The notes beneath the pieces were generated by a model. The model worked only from the letters and a program-made list of their open reading frames with translations. It was not told the origin of the DNA and ran no database searches. Source: Cellulophaga sp. BC115SP (GTDB lineage Bacteria > Bacteroidota > Bacteroidia > Cytophagales > Spirosomataceae). Taken from it: DNA of 64,000 bases. Each line of letters starts with the position of its first letter. Positions within the stretch are counted from its first letter, which is position 1. Position numbers and translations under genes: made by a program. The DNA lies in contig NZ_JAAALB010000001.1 in the NCBI RefSeq assembly GCF_009905545.1, positions 1 to 64,000 on the forward strand, given 5' to 3'. This document shows, piece by piece, positions 53,751 through 63,619 of the stretch.

Positions 53751-55358
53751 TTACTGGTAAACTCTGATATAGTCAACTTCCATAGTTGCAGAAGTAAAGG
53801 CTGGATCAATCGTTCCACCTAGGTTCCCTCCCATGGCAATATTCATGATAAAGAAGAAGTCTTTATTAAATGGCAATGAACTATTATTGGCAAAAGTGTA
53901 AAATAATTTATCATCAACATAAAACTTAATGCTGCTTGCCGACCAATCCAAAGAATAGGTATGAAACTCTGTGGAAGCATTTGTAATAGTTGTACTTCCG
54001 CCATCAGCATTGCCACCTGAGTGATTTGGATGATGAACAGTTCCTAAGATAACATTAGGTTTGTTACCAACCATTTCCATGATATCTATTTCACCACAAG
54101 CAGGCCAACCTACTGTTTGAATATTTGACCCAAGCATCCAAAGAGCTGGCCAAGTACCACCACCAGCAGGCAGTTTGGCACGAATATCGACACGACCGTA
54201 GGTAAATGAATACTTATTGAGGGAAAGTAAACGAGCAGAGGTATAGTTTGAGCCTTGATAACTCTCTTTTTTAGCAGTAATTTTCAAAACACCACCTTGT
54301 ACTACCGCATTATCTGCACGATTTGTGTAATATTGAACTTCATTGTTTCCCCAGCCATTATTATTGCCCAAATCATATCCCCATACTGCTGGGTTTGGAG
54401 CACCATCAGTATTAAATTCGTCAGACCAAACTAGTTTCTTTTCAGTGACTGGCGTCGTAGCTGACTTAGGTTTCAGTTTCATATACCACGCATTACCATC
54501 AGAGCCGATACTTCTGAGCGTCATGTTGTTTTCTGAAAGTGCTAAAATTTCATAACTGGTACCACCTGTTCCAAAATTTACGATTCCATTTCCTGGTACT
54601 TTAAACTGTACTCTTGTTGAGTTTGATGTGGTAGAAGCCGTAGTTGCTGGTGAAAAAGTTAGCGCTTTTGTTCCTCCTGTACTAATATCATAGCAACCAT
54701 CTGGTCCTGAAACACCGTAGAATGAAGTAGCAGCTCCTATCAAAGATGATTGACCTTTATTATCAACATTCAAAGTAATTTGATTATTGGCAGTCTTGGC
54801 AAAAGTAATTTCATCATCATACAAACAAGCTGGTCTTTGGTTTGGATCGGCAGCATACCAACTTGGAGTAAAACCATCCGAAGGACCTACACCCACATGA
54901 CCTATTGCCTCATTATCTGTAATCCAAACTTTCGAGCCTGAACCTGTCATTGCCGTTAGGATATTACTCGGTATTTCGAATGCTACGAACACTTTTACCT
55001 TTTTACTAAGTGTTGTCATTGCACCACCAGTCCCAATCGCATTTACTGAAACCACATATTCGTTAGTTCCAGGATTGGCATATTTGTAAGCGACCTTTCC
55101 CGAAGGAACCATCTGTGAATTACCATCGCCAAAGTCAATCTTGTAAGAAAGTGCTTGCCCTGCTTGTGCAGCGATATTAACACTTCCTGTTCCATTACCA
55201 TTTGGATTATTAGCATCTACTCCAATCACATCAGCGACTACAGTCAAGTTGCTTGGAGTAATAATATCACCAAAACCAAATTCTGTTTGCTTACAGGCTG
55301 TTAGACCAAGTGCGCTTGCAAACAAAAGCGTTGTGATTGATTTTATTGTATATTTCAT
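53751..55358 (-). CDS. GH16 endo-beta-glucanase lipoprotein with PKD domain
   Basis: A surface lipoprotein of 535 aa, ATG at 55358, lipobox GLTAC near residue 15-19. A PKD-like Ig domain follows (about 30-125), then a linker beta domain of about 170 residues. A GH16 laminarinase-type catalytic domain (about 300-535) ends it. The catalytic motif is GEIDIMEMVG with nucleophile and acid/base glutamates in ExDxxE, near 428-437. FTYGRVDIRAKLPAGGGTWP lies just upstream. It probably cuts beta-1,3 or mixed-linked beta-glucans. It closes the PUL operon that starts with SusC. Confidence 0.92.
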   Translation of the reverse strand: MKYTIKSITTLLFASALGLTACKQTEFGFGDIITPSNLTVVADVIGVDANNPNGNGTGSVNIAAQAGQALSYKIDFGDGNSQMVPSGKVAYKYANPGTNEYVVSVNAIGTGGAMTTLSKKVKVFVAFEIPSNILTAMTGSGSKVWITDNEAIGHVGVGPSDGFTPSWYAADPNQRPACLYDDEITFAKTANNQITLNVDNKGQSSLIGAATSFYGVSGPDGCYDISTGGTKALTFSPATTASTTSNSTRVQFKVPGNGIVNFGTGGTSYEILALSENNMTLRSIGSDGNAWYMKLKPKSATTPVTEKKLVWSDEFNTDGAPNPAVWGYDLGNNNGWGNNEVQYYTNRADNAVVQGGVLKITAKKESYQGSNYTSARLLSLNKYSFTYGRVDIRAKLPAGGGTWPALWMLGSNIQTVGWPACGEIDIMEMVGNKPNVILGTVHHPNHSGGNADGGSTTITNASTEFHTYSLDWSASSIKFYVDDKLFYTFANNSSLPFNKDFFFIMNIAMGGNLGGTIDPAFTSATMEVDYIRVYQ

Positions 55359-55478
55359 AAGAGTCAAAATCTAAACATGAATAAATAATTCTAGAAAATT
55401 AGTCTAATGAGTAATAGTGGAAATGATGTATTGCTCATGTCGCACTATTACTCAGACATATTCCTTTTTTACTCCATT

Positions 55479-57059
55479 TTATTGAAGAATAATATCATCA
55501 AACCAATAAGTAAAATTGGCTGACCCATCTCCCATTGTTCCCAAATCAAAAATCAGCACTATTTTTTGATATGACTGACTTGCATTGATGCCACTATAGT
55601 CGAAGGTTAGTTCTTCCCACGCATTAGCTTTGGTGGTGGTTACTTCTTTTTCAAAACTGACTGCTCCATTGGTTAGATTTTCCACTTTTAAAAGGACTTT
55701 AGCTCCTACTCGTGGAGAATACACCTTCATTTTAAAGGTTTTTTTAGCAGAAAAATCAATTGGCGATTCTAAAGTGATAAATGAACCTCCCCAAGTTTGT
55801 CCAGCGGATTTAACCATTTTACCTACCTTCAAGGAAGTATTAATACCTGTCTTTTGTGGATTGTCAACAACACTCGCATTTCCTCCATCAAAATTGACGA
55901 AATCGTATTTTAAGCTAGAAGATTCAAATGTCAACGGCACGGTCAGACTTTCAGCAGTGACTGGCTTGTACAAACGAATATCATCAAATAAGAAAGTGTA
56001 ATTGGCTGAGCCATCACCCATTGTCCCTAAATCAAAAATAAGTACAACTTTATGGTATGACTTCGTGGTATTGATAGCACTAAAATCAAAACTTAGGTCT
56101 TCCCAAGCATTGGCTTTTGTGGTAGCTACTTCTTTTTCATAGCTAACACTTCCATCGGTAGCATTTTCAACCTTTAATAACACCTTCGCGCCCACTCTTG
56201 GAGAGAACACTTTCATAGCAAAGAATTTATTCACAGAAAAATCTATCGCGCTGCCTAAAGTAATCAAACTTCCACCCCAAGGCTGACCTGCAAATTTGAT
56301 CATTCTACCCACTCTTGAAGAAGTATTGATACCACTTTTCTGAGGGTTATTGATAATGCTTACAGAACCTCCATCGAAGTTTGAGAAAGTATATTCTTGT
56401 CCAGCAGTTTCGAAATCCAACGGCAGCATCACAGGACTCACAATTGTTACATTTTGGGTAACCGTTGTGCTAGCAGCACCGCCACTCAACGCTACGACTT
56501 TGATAGTGAATGTACCAACAGAGTTGTAAGTATAGCTGATGGTTTGCCCTTCATTGAATGAAACAGGCACCTCATTTGCAGTTTCACCGAAATAGGCTTT
56601 GAAATTAGTTTCGTACAAACCTTTAGCTGTAACATTGACCTTTTTAGGATTAGTCGGATCAATGGTGGCAGTCATTTCGACGTTTTCTGGAGCTTTGAAA
56701 GATACCGTTAATGGTAAAGTCGTTTCGGTGCTTTTTCCTCCTACATTAAAGCCTTTCACTACAACACTATGATTGCCTTCAGGATATTTCCACTGAACTT
56801 TTCCACCAGGGTTGACTGTAGCTGGTGTAGCACCTGCTAAACCCGAAGCAACCGAAAAGTAGGCAACCCCTTCGCCGTTAGGTGTTATGGTTACCATACC
56901 CGTATTATCTTGGGTGATTTCAAATAAAGCCGAAAGCTTACTTGGGGCACTTGCTTTATCCACAAATGCAATATCATTATAGAGTTGGTCTTGACAAGAT
57001 GGCAATACGAATACTGCCAATGCCAATCCAATGCTGGATGCTATATTTTTAAGATTCAT
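55479..57059 (-). CDS. Surface glycan-binding lipoprotein with duplicated carbohydrate-binding module
   Basis: A 526-aa SusE/F-position lipoprotein from the ATG at 57059 (lipobox VLPSC near residue 19-23). Two PKD-like domains (about 40-215) come first. Two tandem modules of about 155 residues follow (about 212-370 and 371-526), sharing long identical stretches such as SPRVGAKVLLKVEN and ILFDLGTMGDGSAN-type segments. They resemble carbohydrate-binding CBM4/CBM11-like beta-sandwiches. It lies between susD and the GH16 gene and probably holds the glucan at the cell surface. Confidence 0.82.
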   Translation of the reverse strand: MNLKNIASSIGLALAVFVLPSCQDQLYNDIAFVDKASAPSKLSALFEITQDNTGMVTITPNGEGVAYFSVASGLAGATPATVNPGGKVQWKYPEGNHSVVVKGFNVGGKSTETTLPLTVSFKAPENVEMTATIDPTNPKKVNVTAKGLYETNFKAYFGETANEVPVSFNEGQTISYTYNSVGTFTIKVVALSGGAASTTVTQNVTIVSPVMLPLDFETAGQEYTFSNFDGGSVSIINNPQKSGINTSSRVGRMIKFAGQPWGGSLITLGSAIDFSVNKFFAMKVFSPRVGAKVLLKVENATDGSVSYEKEVATTKANAWEDLSFDFSAINTTKSYHKVVLIFDLGTMGDGSANYTFLFDDIRLYKPVTAESLTVPLTFESSSLKYDFVNFDGGNASVVDNPQKTGINTSLKVGKMVKSAGQTWGGSFITLESPIDFSAKKTFKMKVYSPRVGAKVLLKVENLTNGAVSFEKEVTTTKANAWEELTFDYSGINASQSYQKIVLIFDLGTMGDGSANFTYWFDDIILQ

Positions 57060-57088
57060 GTTTTTCAAAGAAAAAATGGAGATTGAGA

Positions 57089-58588
57089 TTAATAACCAGG
57101 GTTTTGTACAAGTCCAGAAACTTCTATTTCGACTTGAGGAATTGGGAAGATTTCATTTTTACCCACTTTAAAACCCGTCAATTTTGTAGCTGCCTGACCT
57201 GTTCTTACGAGGTCAAAAAAGCGGTCGCCCTCCATACCAAGTTCGAGACGGCGCTCTTTCCAGATAGCATCACGAAGACTTGTGCCAGTAGCAGACAAAT
57301 TGTGGTTATTATCGCCAAATGCTCTTTGACGAACCTTATTTAGATATACCAAAGCCGTTGCATCATCTGGAGAAGCTTTGCGGTTTAATGCCTCTGCGTA
57401 CATCAAATACACATCCGACAAGCGAATGATACGCTGATTATTCAAATAGTTCAATTCAATTTGTCCGCTCGACTCTCCTTTACGAGGAAGATATTTCTGA
57501 TTATAAAGACCCGTATTTTTGTATGGTGCTACCTGATACGTAATATTCATACTTGGATTAGCAGTCTTATATGCCTCGATATCTAAACAAGTAACAGCCT
57601 TACGGGTATCGCCTGCTTCATAGGCATTCGCCAAATCTTGAGTAGGCAAATTAGTACTCCAACCAGCAGCATAAGGGCTATTGCCCGTCAATCCACGAAT
57701 ACCACATTGTTGCACAGCATAGTTACCTTGTCCACGAGTAGTACCACCCCAGTTGTAATAAGGTGAAGCATTAGAATATTGAATTTCAAATACAGCTTCA
57801 GAACCATTTTCGCCAGATTGCAAGAAGATATTTCCGAAATTATTGACCAAAGTATAAGGACCATCAACCACACTTTTGAGTACTGGTGCAGCGGCGTCAA
57901 ACTTATTTTGATAGAGATATACCTTACCAAGAAGTGCTTGAGCTGCATATTTGGTAATGCGTCCATTCTTTGGGTCATTAGTTGGTAATACCGCAATAGC
58001 ATTTGTCAAATCCTTTTCAATCTGAGCATAAATCTCGGCAGGTTTAGCTTGCTTGAGTGTTCTAGAATCAGCAATACCCAATTTTTTATCTACAAACAAT
58101 GGAACATTACCAAACACTTTAACCAAAGTGAAGTAGTGATAGGCTCTCAAAAATGCCACCTCACCATACAATGCGTCTTTTCCAGTAAAGTTGACAGCTT
58201 CGCCTGATGGATTGGTATCTTTATATTGATAGAGATAATTAGCACGGTTTATTCCTTCATAAGCAGCCTTCCAGATTTCGGTTAAAGTTCCGTTTTGACT
58301 GTTTACCAAAAAGTCATCAATTTGTTGTAAGCTCAGTACGTCAGAGGCATTCTCACCTCCCGCAACCGCATTATCAGAGGCGATATCTCCAATAGGAACC
58401 ACCTGATTTAGCCATTGAATTGGTGTGTAAACACTTACTCCCATACTTCTATAGTCGGTTTCAGATTTAAGGTAATCAGCATCTGTTACCTTGTAATCGT
58501 CCTTTGGACTGTAGTCAACCCATTGGGTACATCCTCCACAAAGTGCCCCAATGACCAAGAATGTATATATGTATTTTTTCGTATTCAT
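57089..58588 (-). CDS. SusD/RagB family nutrient-uptake lipoprotein
   Basis: A 499-aa surface lipoprotein with lipobox LCGGC (near residue 16-20). It binds the polysaccharide or oligosaccharide and acts as lid of the SusC transporter. The SusD superfamily TPR region is visible: ANYLYQYKDTNPSGEAVNF (about 115-133), LYGEVAFLRAYHYFTLVKVFG (about 138-158). ALLGKVYLYQNKFDAA (near 213-228), LSDVYLMYAEALNRK (near 390-404) and RRLELGMEGDRFFDLVR (near 447-463) follow. It starts 47 bp after the susC stop and precedes the glycan-binding gene by 20 bp, so it is in the operon. Confidence 0.94.
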   Translation of the reverse strand: MNTKKYIYTFLVIGALCGGCTQWVDYSPKDDYKVTDADYLKSETDYRSMGVSVYTPIQWLNQVVPIGDIASDNAVAGGENASDVLSLQQIDDFLVNSQNGTLTEIWKAAYEGINRANYLYQYKDTNPSGEAVNFTGKDALYGEVAFLRAYHYFTLVKVFGNVPLFVDKKLGIADSRTLKQAKPAEIYAQIEKDLTNAIAVLPTNDPKNGRITKYAAQALLGKVYLYQNKFDAAAPVLKSVVDGPYTLVNNFGNIFLQSGENGSEAVFEIQYSNASPYYNWGGTTRGQGNYAVQQCGIRGLTGNSPYAAGWSTNLPTQDLANAYEAGDTRKAVTCLDIEAYKTANPSMNITYQVAPYKNTGLYNQKYLPRKGESSGQIELNYLNNQRIIRLSDVYLMYAEALNRKASPDDATALVYLNKVRQRAFGDNNHNLSATGTSLRDAIWKERRLELGMEGDRFFDLVRTGQAATKLTGFKVGKNEIFPIPQVEIEVSGLVQNPGY

Positions 58589-58635
58589 AATCCAGTACCG
58601 AGTTATTGTTCTCAGTGTTTTTTAATAAGATTAAA

Positions 58636-61600
58636 TTAAAATTTCAAGTCAAGTCCCACTGACCAAGTACGTGCCTGTGGATATACCCCACGGTCAACAC
58701 CTGTATCCAAAATTCCTCCTGGGATTTCTGGGTCAAATCCTGAATATCGAGTAAATGTGTAAGCATTTTTCACTTGCGCATAAACACGAATCTTACTAAA
58801 TACTTTGTTAGATACCCAACTTGTTGGCAAGGTGTATCCTACCTGAATGTTTTTGATTTTTACAAAAGAACCATCCTCCACGTATCTGTCTGACACACGG
58901 ATATTGCTATTGGCATCTACAAAAGAAAAACGAGGGAATTTGGCATCATTTGTTGAGCCTTCACCTGTCCAACGACCCAAAATACTTCTATCCTTATTCG
59001 AGTAAATAGCATTTCTCTCGTAGGCACGATATACATCATTTCCAACAGAAGCGTAGGTAAACATGGTAAAATCAAAGTTTTTCAAACTTAAACTAAGGTT
59101 CCAACCCATCGTAAAATCAGGAAATGGATTACCAATTTCTGTTTTATCTAAGTCTGTAATCTTACCATCTTTGTTTACATCCACAAAACGGATATCTCCA
59201 GGCACTGCTCCTGTTTGAGTAGGTGCTTCACTGATTTGAGCAGCATTTTGGAATAAACCTGCTGTTTTATATCCATAGAAATACCCTGGCGCATAGCCTT
59301 GTTGGAAACGAGTAACGCTTTGAGATTGACCATTGAAATAATTTCCTCCTGGAATAATCGCAGTACCGTCTGAGTTAGTAGCAGTTACTAAGTTTTTAGC
59401 TGTGGTAAAAGTAATATTCGTGCTAAACTGCCCTTGTTTCGAGATGGGATAGGTAAAACCTAAGTTCAAATCAATACCATTACTTTTCGTAGAACCGATA
59501 TTGGCTGTTGGAGGTGCGGCTGTTCCCAGATATAACGAAACAGATGGGGTAAACAAAAGACCATCCACAGATTTATCGAAATAATCAGCAGAAAGTGACC
59601 AATATTTGCCAAAACGAGTATCAAAACCTATGTTACTTTGAATCTGTTTTTCCCAGCGCAAAGTAGTATTGGCATAAGAACCAACCGTTGATCCACTCAC
59701 AAAAGAATTTCCGAAGGTATATCCATTACTGTTGGCATCGCCAGCGTAGCTTGGTCCACCCGAAATAATTCCAACGTACTGAGGACTAACGTTTTCGTTA
59801 CCAATTGTACCATAACTTCCTCTGATTTTGAGATAGTTAATAAAATCTACATTGAAAAAGTCTTCGCTAGAAACAACCCAACCCAATGAACCAGCATAGA
59901 AGTTGGCAAACTTATTATCGACACCAAATGCGTAAGAACCATCACGACGAGCAGAGAATGACACCAAATATTTGTCTTTCCAATCGTAGTTGACGCGTCC
60001 AAAATAGGAAAGGTTTTTACGGAAATATTGACTATTTCCCATCGTAATAGCATTTACATTATCGGCTGTATTGACACCAGTTGCGGCAGTAATATCAGCA
60101 AACTCCCATGAGTTAAATGGCACATCTTGACGAGAACCATTGGTTTCATCACCAGAAACTTTCGCTAAGGAAATACCTGCGACAGTTTCAAAATGGTGCT
60201 CATTTGGTAAGGTAAAATTATAGGTCCCGAAAGTTTCGAAAGTGTAAGTATTATCGGTACGTTTTGATTCATAGACGCTATTATGACGACCCGTTACGGT
60301 TGAACCATCGGCATTCATGGTGTTTTCAACGTTGAGTGGACCGTAGAAAGCCAAAGGAGTAAATGATTTGTAAGTATTATTCCAATTAGTATAGCCAAAT
60401 CTAGAAGCGAGCGTTAGGTTTTTGATTACCTCATATTGCAACTCTAATTTTCCATACCATTTGTTACCATTGCTTTGGTTGTAGTTATTGTCAAGTTTTG
60501 TCAATGGGTTAAAAATCTCCGATAACAACAAATTACTAAATCCATATTTACCCACAGTGTTTGGAGCTGTATTCAACACAGGAACCGTTGGGTCAAAATT
60601 GAGTGCACTACCAATAATCGAGTTAAACGAGTTTTCCTGCACGCCAACACTTTGGATGTTTACAAAGCTGGTATTTGATAATAATTTAACTTTTTTACTA
60701 AGTTGAAAAGTCAAATTAGAAGTCAAATTTAAACGGTTGAAATTGGAGTTTTTTCCACCTCCTACAATACCATCTTGACCTGTATAACCTCCAGAAACAA
60801 AATACTGAACTTGCTCACTACCTCCACGAACCGTTACATTGTGCGACTGTAAAGCGGCTTCTTTAAAAATTTGCTTTTGCCAGTTTGTTCCAACACCTAC
60901 ACTTGATAAGTCTTTGAAAATCAAACCTCCACCTGCCAATGTACTCCCTTCGTTGAGGATAGCTGCATATTCTGTAGCATTAAGCACGCCAATGGTTTTC
61001 ATCACTTGTTGAACACCATAGTTTGAACTTACCGAAACTTCAGCTTTCTGATTTTTCGCTCCGTTTTTGGTTGTAACTACAATTACCCCATTACCTCCTT
61101 TTACCCCATAAATTGCGGTAGTTGCAGCATCTTTCAATACGTTCATTGACTCAATATCTGCCGCATTAATAGCATTCAAATCATTTAATGTTTGCGGAAC
61201 ACCATCGATAATTACTACAGGGTCGGTACCCGAGAATGAAGGAATACCACGAATCAACACCGTTGGCTTTGAACCTGGAGAACCATTGGAAATAATCGTT
61301 ACACCAGATGCACGACCTTGCAAAGCATCTTCAGGACGGACAGGACGAAGGCGCTCAATATCAGCACCTTTCACTGTGGCAATAGCCCCAGAAACATTTG
61401 TAACCTTTTGGGTACCATATCCAACCACCACTACTTCACCCAAATTTTGAGTATCGGGATTTAGGCTAATATTCACGGTAAATCTATTACCCACTACTAC
61501 TTCAGCTTTGATATACCCTACTGAAGAAACCACCAAAACGGCCTTTTCATCAGGAACAGTCAAAGTGTAATTACCTTGTTCGTCAGATACAGTCCCTTGA

Positions 61601-62085
61601 TTAGTTCCCTTTATAGCAATACTCACCCCAGGAATTCCATCACCTTTTTCGGCGTCGGTAATTTTTCCTTTGATGGTTTGAGCTACTGTTGTGGTTACTT
61701 TGTTTTCTAAAAAACCTCCTAACTCTGTACGTTTTAGCAGAATTTTTCGATCAACAACTTCGTATGATATTTTAAGAGGTTTCAAAAGACTTTCTAGCAA
61801 CGTAGAAAGCTTTTCTTTCTTAGCTGAAATAGAGACTTTTCGCCCAGAAGCAATAAGCTGAGGGCTATACATGAATTTCACATGAGCTTCTTGCTCAAGT
61901 GTTTCCAACACTTTTTCAAAAGCCTGATTAGTAGAGACAATGCTCACTTTTTGGTCTAGTAAATCTTGAGCTTTTACATTCCCAGCATTGGCAATTGACA
62001 TGCACAAAACTGAGACAATCATCTGCACGAAGGAGATTCGCATAATCTTGATTGGAATCTTAGTGAATTGTCGTTTTTTTGACAT
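58636..62085 (-). CDS. SusC/RagA TonB-linked outer membrane transporter with STN domain
   Basis: The TonB-dependent importer of the locus, 1149 aa from the ATG at 62085 (MSKKRQFTKIPIKIMRISFV), 49 upstream codons being dropped. An STN domain (about 45-115, QAFEKVLETLEQEAHVKF...) marks it as a transducer that signals to an anti-sigma factor. Next are a carboxypeptidase-D-like repeat (about 137-215), the plug with GEVVVVGYGTQK and KDAATTAIYGVKGGNGVIVV (about 220-345), and the 22-strand barrel, ending in WSVGLDLKF. STN plus the FecR gene upstream gives a complete signalling chain. Confidence 0.95.
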   Translation of the reverse strand: MSKKRQFTKIPIKIMRISFVQMIVSVLCMSIANAGNVKAQDLLDQKVSIVSTNQAFEKVLETLEQEAHVKFMYSPQLIASGRKVSISAKKEKLSTLLESLLKPLKISYEVVDRKILLKRTELGGFLENKVTTTVAQTIKGKITDAEKGDGIPGVSIAIKGTNQGTVSDEQGNYTLTVPDEKAVLVVSSVGYIKAEVVVGNRFTVNISLNPDTQNLGEVVVVGYGTQKVTNVSGAIATVKGADIERLRPVRPEDALQGRASGVTIISNGSPGSKPTVLIRGIPSFSGTDPVVIIDGVPQTLNDLNAINAADIESMNVLKDAATTAIYGVKGGNGVIVVTTKNGAKNQKAEVSVSSNYGVQQVMKTIGVLNATEYAAILNEGSTLAGGGLIFKDLSSVGVGTNWQKQIFKEAALQSHNVTVRGGSEQVQYFVSGGYTGQDGIVGGGKNSNFNRLNLTSNLTFQLSKKVKLLSNTSFVNIQSVGVQENSFNSIIGSALNFDPTVPVLNTAPNTVGKYGFSNLLLSEIFNPLTKLDNNYNQSNGNKWYGKLELQYEVIKNLTLASRFGYTNWNNTYKSFTPLAFYGPLNVENTMNADGSTVTGRHNSVYESKRTDNTYTFETFGTYNFTLPNEHHFETVAGISLAKVSGDETNGSRQDVPFNSWEFADITAATGVNTADNVNAITMGNSQYFRKNLSYFGRVNYDWKDKYLVSFSARRDGSYAFGVDNKFANFYAGSLGWVVSSEDFFNVDFINYLKIRGSYGTIGNENVSPQYVGIISGGPSYAGDANSNGYTFGNSFVSGSTVGSYANTTLRWEKQIQSNIGFDTRFGKYWSLSADYFDKSVDGLLFTPSVSLYLGTAAPPTANIGSTKSNGIDLNLGFTYPISKQGQFSTNITFTTAKNLVTATNSDGTAIIPGGNYFNGQSQSVTRFQQGYAPGYFYGYKTAGLFQNAAQISEAPTQTGAVPGDIRFVDVNKDGKITDLDKTEIGNPFPDFTMGWNLSLSLKNFDFTMFTYASVGNDVYRAYERNAIYSNKDRSILGRWTGEGSTNDAKFPRFSFVDANSNIRVSDRYVEDGSFVKIKNIQVGYTLPTSWVSNKVFSKIRVYAQVKNAYTFTRYSGFDPEIPGGILDTGVDRGVYPQARTWSVGLDLKF

Positions 62086-62372
62086 AATTTTGATTGGTTG
62101 GTTGAAAAACTGACATAAAGCATCCTGTCCATCAAAAATCTTGATGAAAAGCCTGAGAAACTTTCGGATGTACATGAATAAGTCGATGGTGTTGGTAGCA
62201 CCGTCGGCTTTTTTATTTGAGCGAGATTTCAATTATCTCTCCACTCATAGGAGGTGATTTTGATTTATAGAAAAAAGGCATTTAGAGTAAATTTGAAATT
62301 GTAGATTGTTTTTTATTTTGTTGAAAAATGCTCCGAAAAATGTAAATAAAATGTTTAAATCATATTTCTTTG

Positions 62373-62400
62373 AGCTTAATGCTTATAGCCTAAAGCATCT
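62373..62400. repeat. TAGGC-type dispersed intergenic repeat
   Basis: AGCTTAATGCTTATAGCCTA followed by AAGCATC shares GCTTATAGCC and AAAGCAT words with copies at 0.1 and 28.2 kb. It abuts the fecR stop codon. Confidence 0.55.
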
Positions 62401-63512
62401 TAATTACAAGCCTTTCCGTGAATGACTACTTTTCCATCTTGAACTTCGTAAGTAGCCTCAATTACAGAGCAAATCAATTTTAGCTTTTCAGGTAAAGGCT
62501 CGTCTCCCAAAGATGCTGTAAGTTCACACGCCGACATCAGTTGTTGATCATAGTCAATTTCTACATGGTAAGTTGATTCTAACATTTCGAATACTTCTGA
62601 CAATGGTGTATGCTTAAACTCAAAGCTTTGGGTTTGGATACTTGGTAAGTCATGAATCATTTGTGCTGAAACATTTGCCTTTTGTAGAGCTAATTTTTCT
62701 CTGAGTAAAGTAATTTGTTGATTAGGTATTAAGGTAGCTTGGGCAGTTATCGCCTCTATTGCTTGAGGTTGCTGAGCGTCCTTTGCAGTATATACCCACA
62801 CTTTACCTGTCTTTACAATTACCTTTACTTGTGTATCATTGGCAAATGCTTTAATAGTAAAACTCGTTCCGAGCACTTTGGTTATTAATTCGTTGGCATA
62901 TACTAAAAAAGGTTGTTGAGGATTTTTAGCTACCTCAAAAAAAGCTTCTCCAGACAACACCACCGCACGCACAGAATCATCAAATTGAGAAGGGTAACTC
63001 AGTCTACTTTTGGGTTGCAAAATTACTGAACTGCCATCAGGTAACGTAATCACCATTGGTTCGGATGATTTATTGAACGTTTCAACCATATTGGATTTAT
63101 TCACTATCGTTGCAACCGTTTTGGTATATAGCTCTGATGGTCTATTGCCCCAGTAATCATAGGCATACCAAGTAAGTCCCACAACGGCAATAATACTGGC
63201 AGCCCAACGGATTAACTTTGTGGTAGACCAAATTGGGCGAATGACAGGCTTGCTTTGCGCTTCTCGCTGATTGGCAGCGGCTACTATTTGCGCTACAGCA
63301 TGATCTATCTCATCTTCAGAAATTTCCTCTTGAGCATTTTTTAGTGTGATTACAATTTTTTGAGCCTTCTCAATTACTTCTGATTTTTCTGGATTTTGCA
63401 ATAACCAGTTTTTCCAGAACGCTGAAGAATCTGGCGTAGGCTTCAATACCCATTCCCGAAAGAATGCGTCCATTGCAAAATCATTGGCTGAAAAGTTTTT
63501 GTAATCGAACAT
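62400..63512 (-). CDS. FecR family anti-sigma factor
   Basis: A 370-aa inner-membrane regulator. The N-terminal cytosolic part (about 1-95) binds the ECF sigma factor. A transmembrane helix follows (about 107-127, AASIIAVVGLTWYAYDYWG). A FecR periplasmic domain (about 150-250) contains ITLPDGSSVILQPKSRLSYP and the GEAFFEVAKNPQQPFLVY motif. The C-terminal DUF4974/STN-like part (about 295-365, FEFKHTPLSEVFEMLE) interacts with the SusC STN domain. Between the sigma gene and susC, it completes the ECF-FecR-SusC chain. Confidence 0.93.
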   Translation of the reverse strand: MFDYKNFSANDFAMDAFFREWVLKPTPDSSAFWKNWLLQNPEKSEVIEKAQKIVITLKNAQEEISEDEIDHAVAQIVAAANQREAQSKPVIRPIWSTTKLIRWAASIIAVVGLTWYAYDYWGNRPSELYTKTVATIVNKSNMVETFNKSSEPMVITLPDGSSVILQPKSRLSYPSQFDDSVRAVVLSGEAFFEVAKNPQQPFLVYANELITKVLGTSFTIKAFANDTQVKVIVKTGKVWVYTAKDAQQPQAIEAITAQATLIPNQQITLLREKLALQKANVSAQMIHDLPSIQTQSFEFKHTPLSEVFEMLESTYHVEIDYDQQLMSACELTASLGDEPLPEKLKLICSVIEATYEVQDGKVVIHGKACN

Positions 63513-63619
63513 AGAATATCTTGTATTTTTCGCACTTTGCTAGTAATAGCCTTTGCTCATACTCAGATACTCACTTTGAAAGTTATTTTTTTGAAATATT
63601 TTTTCTAAAAAATAAAAAA

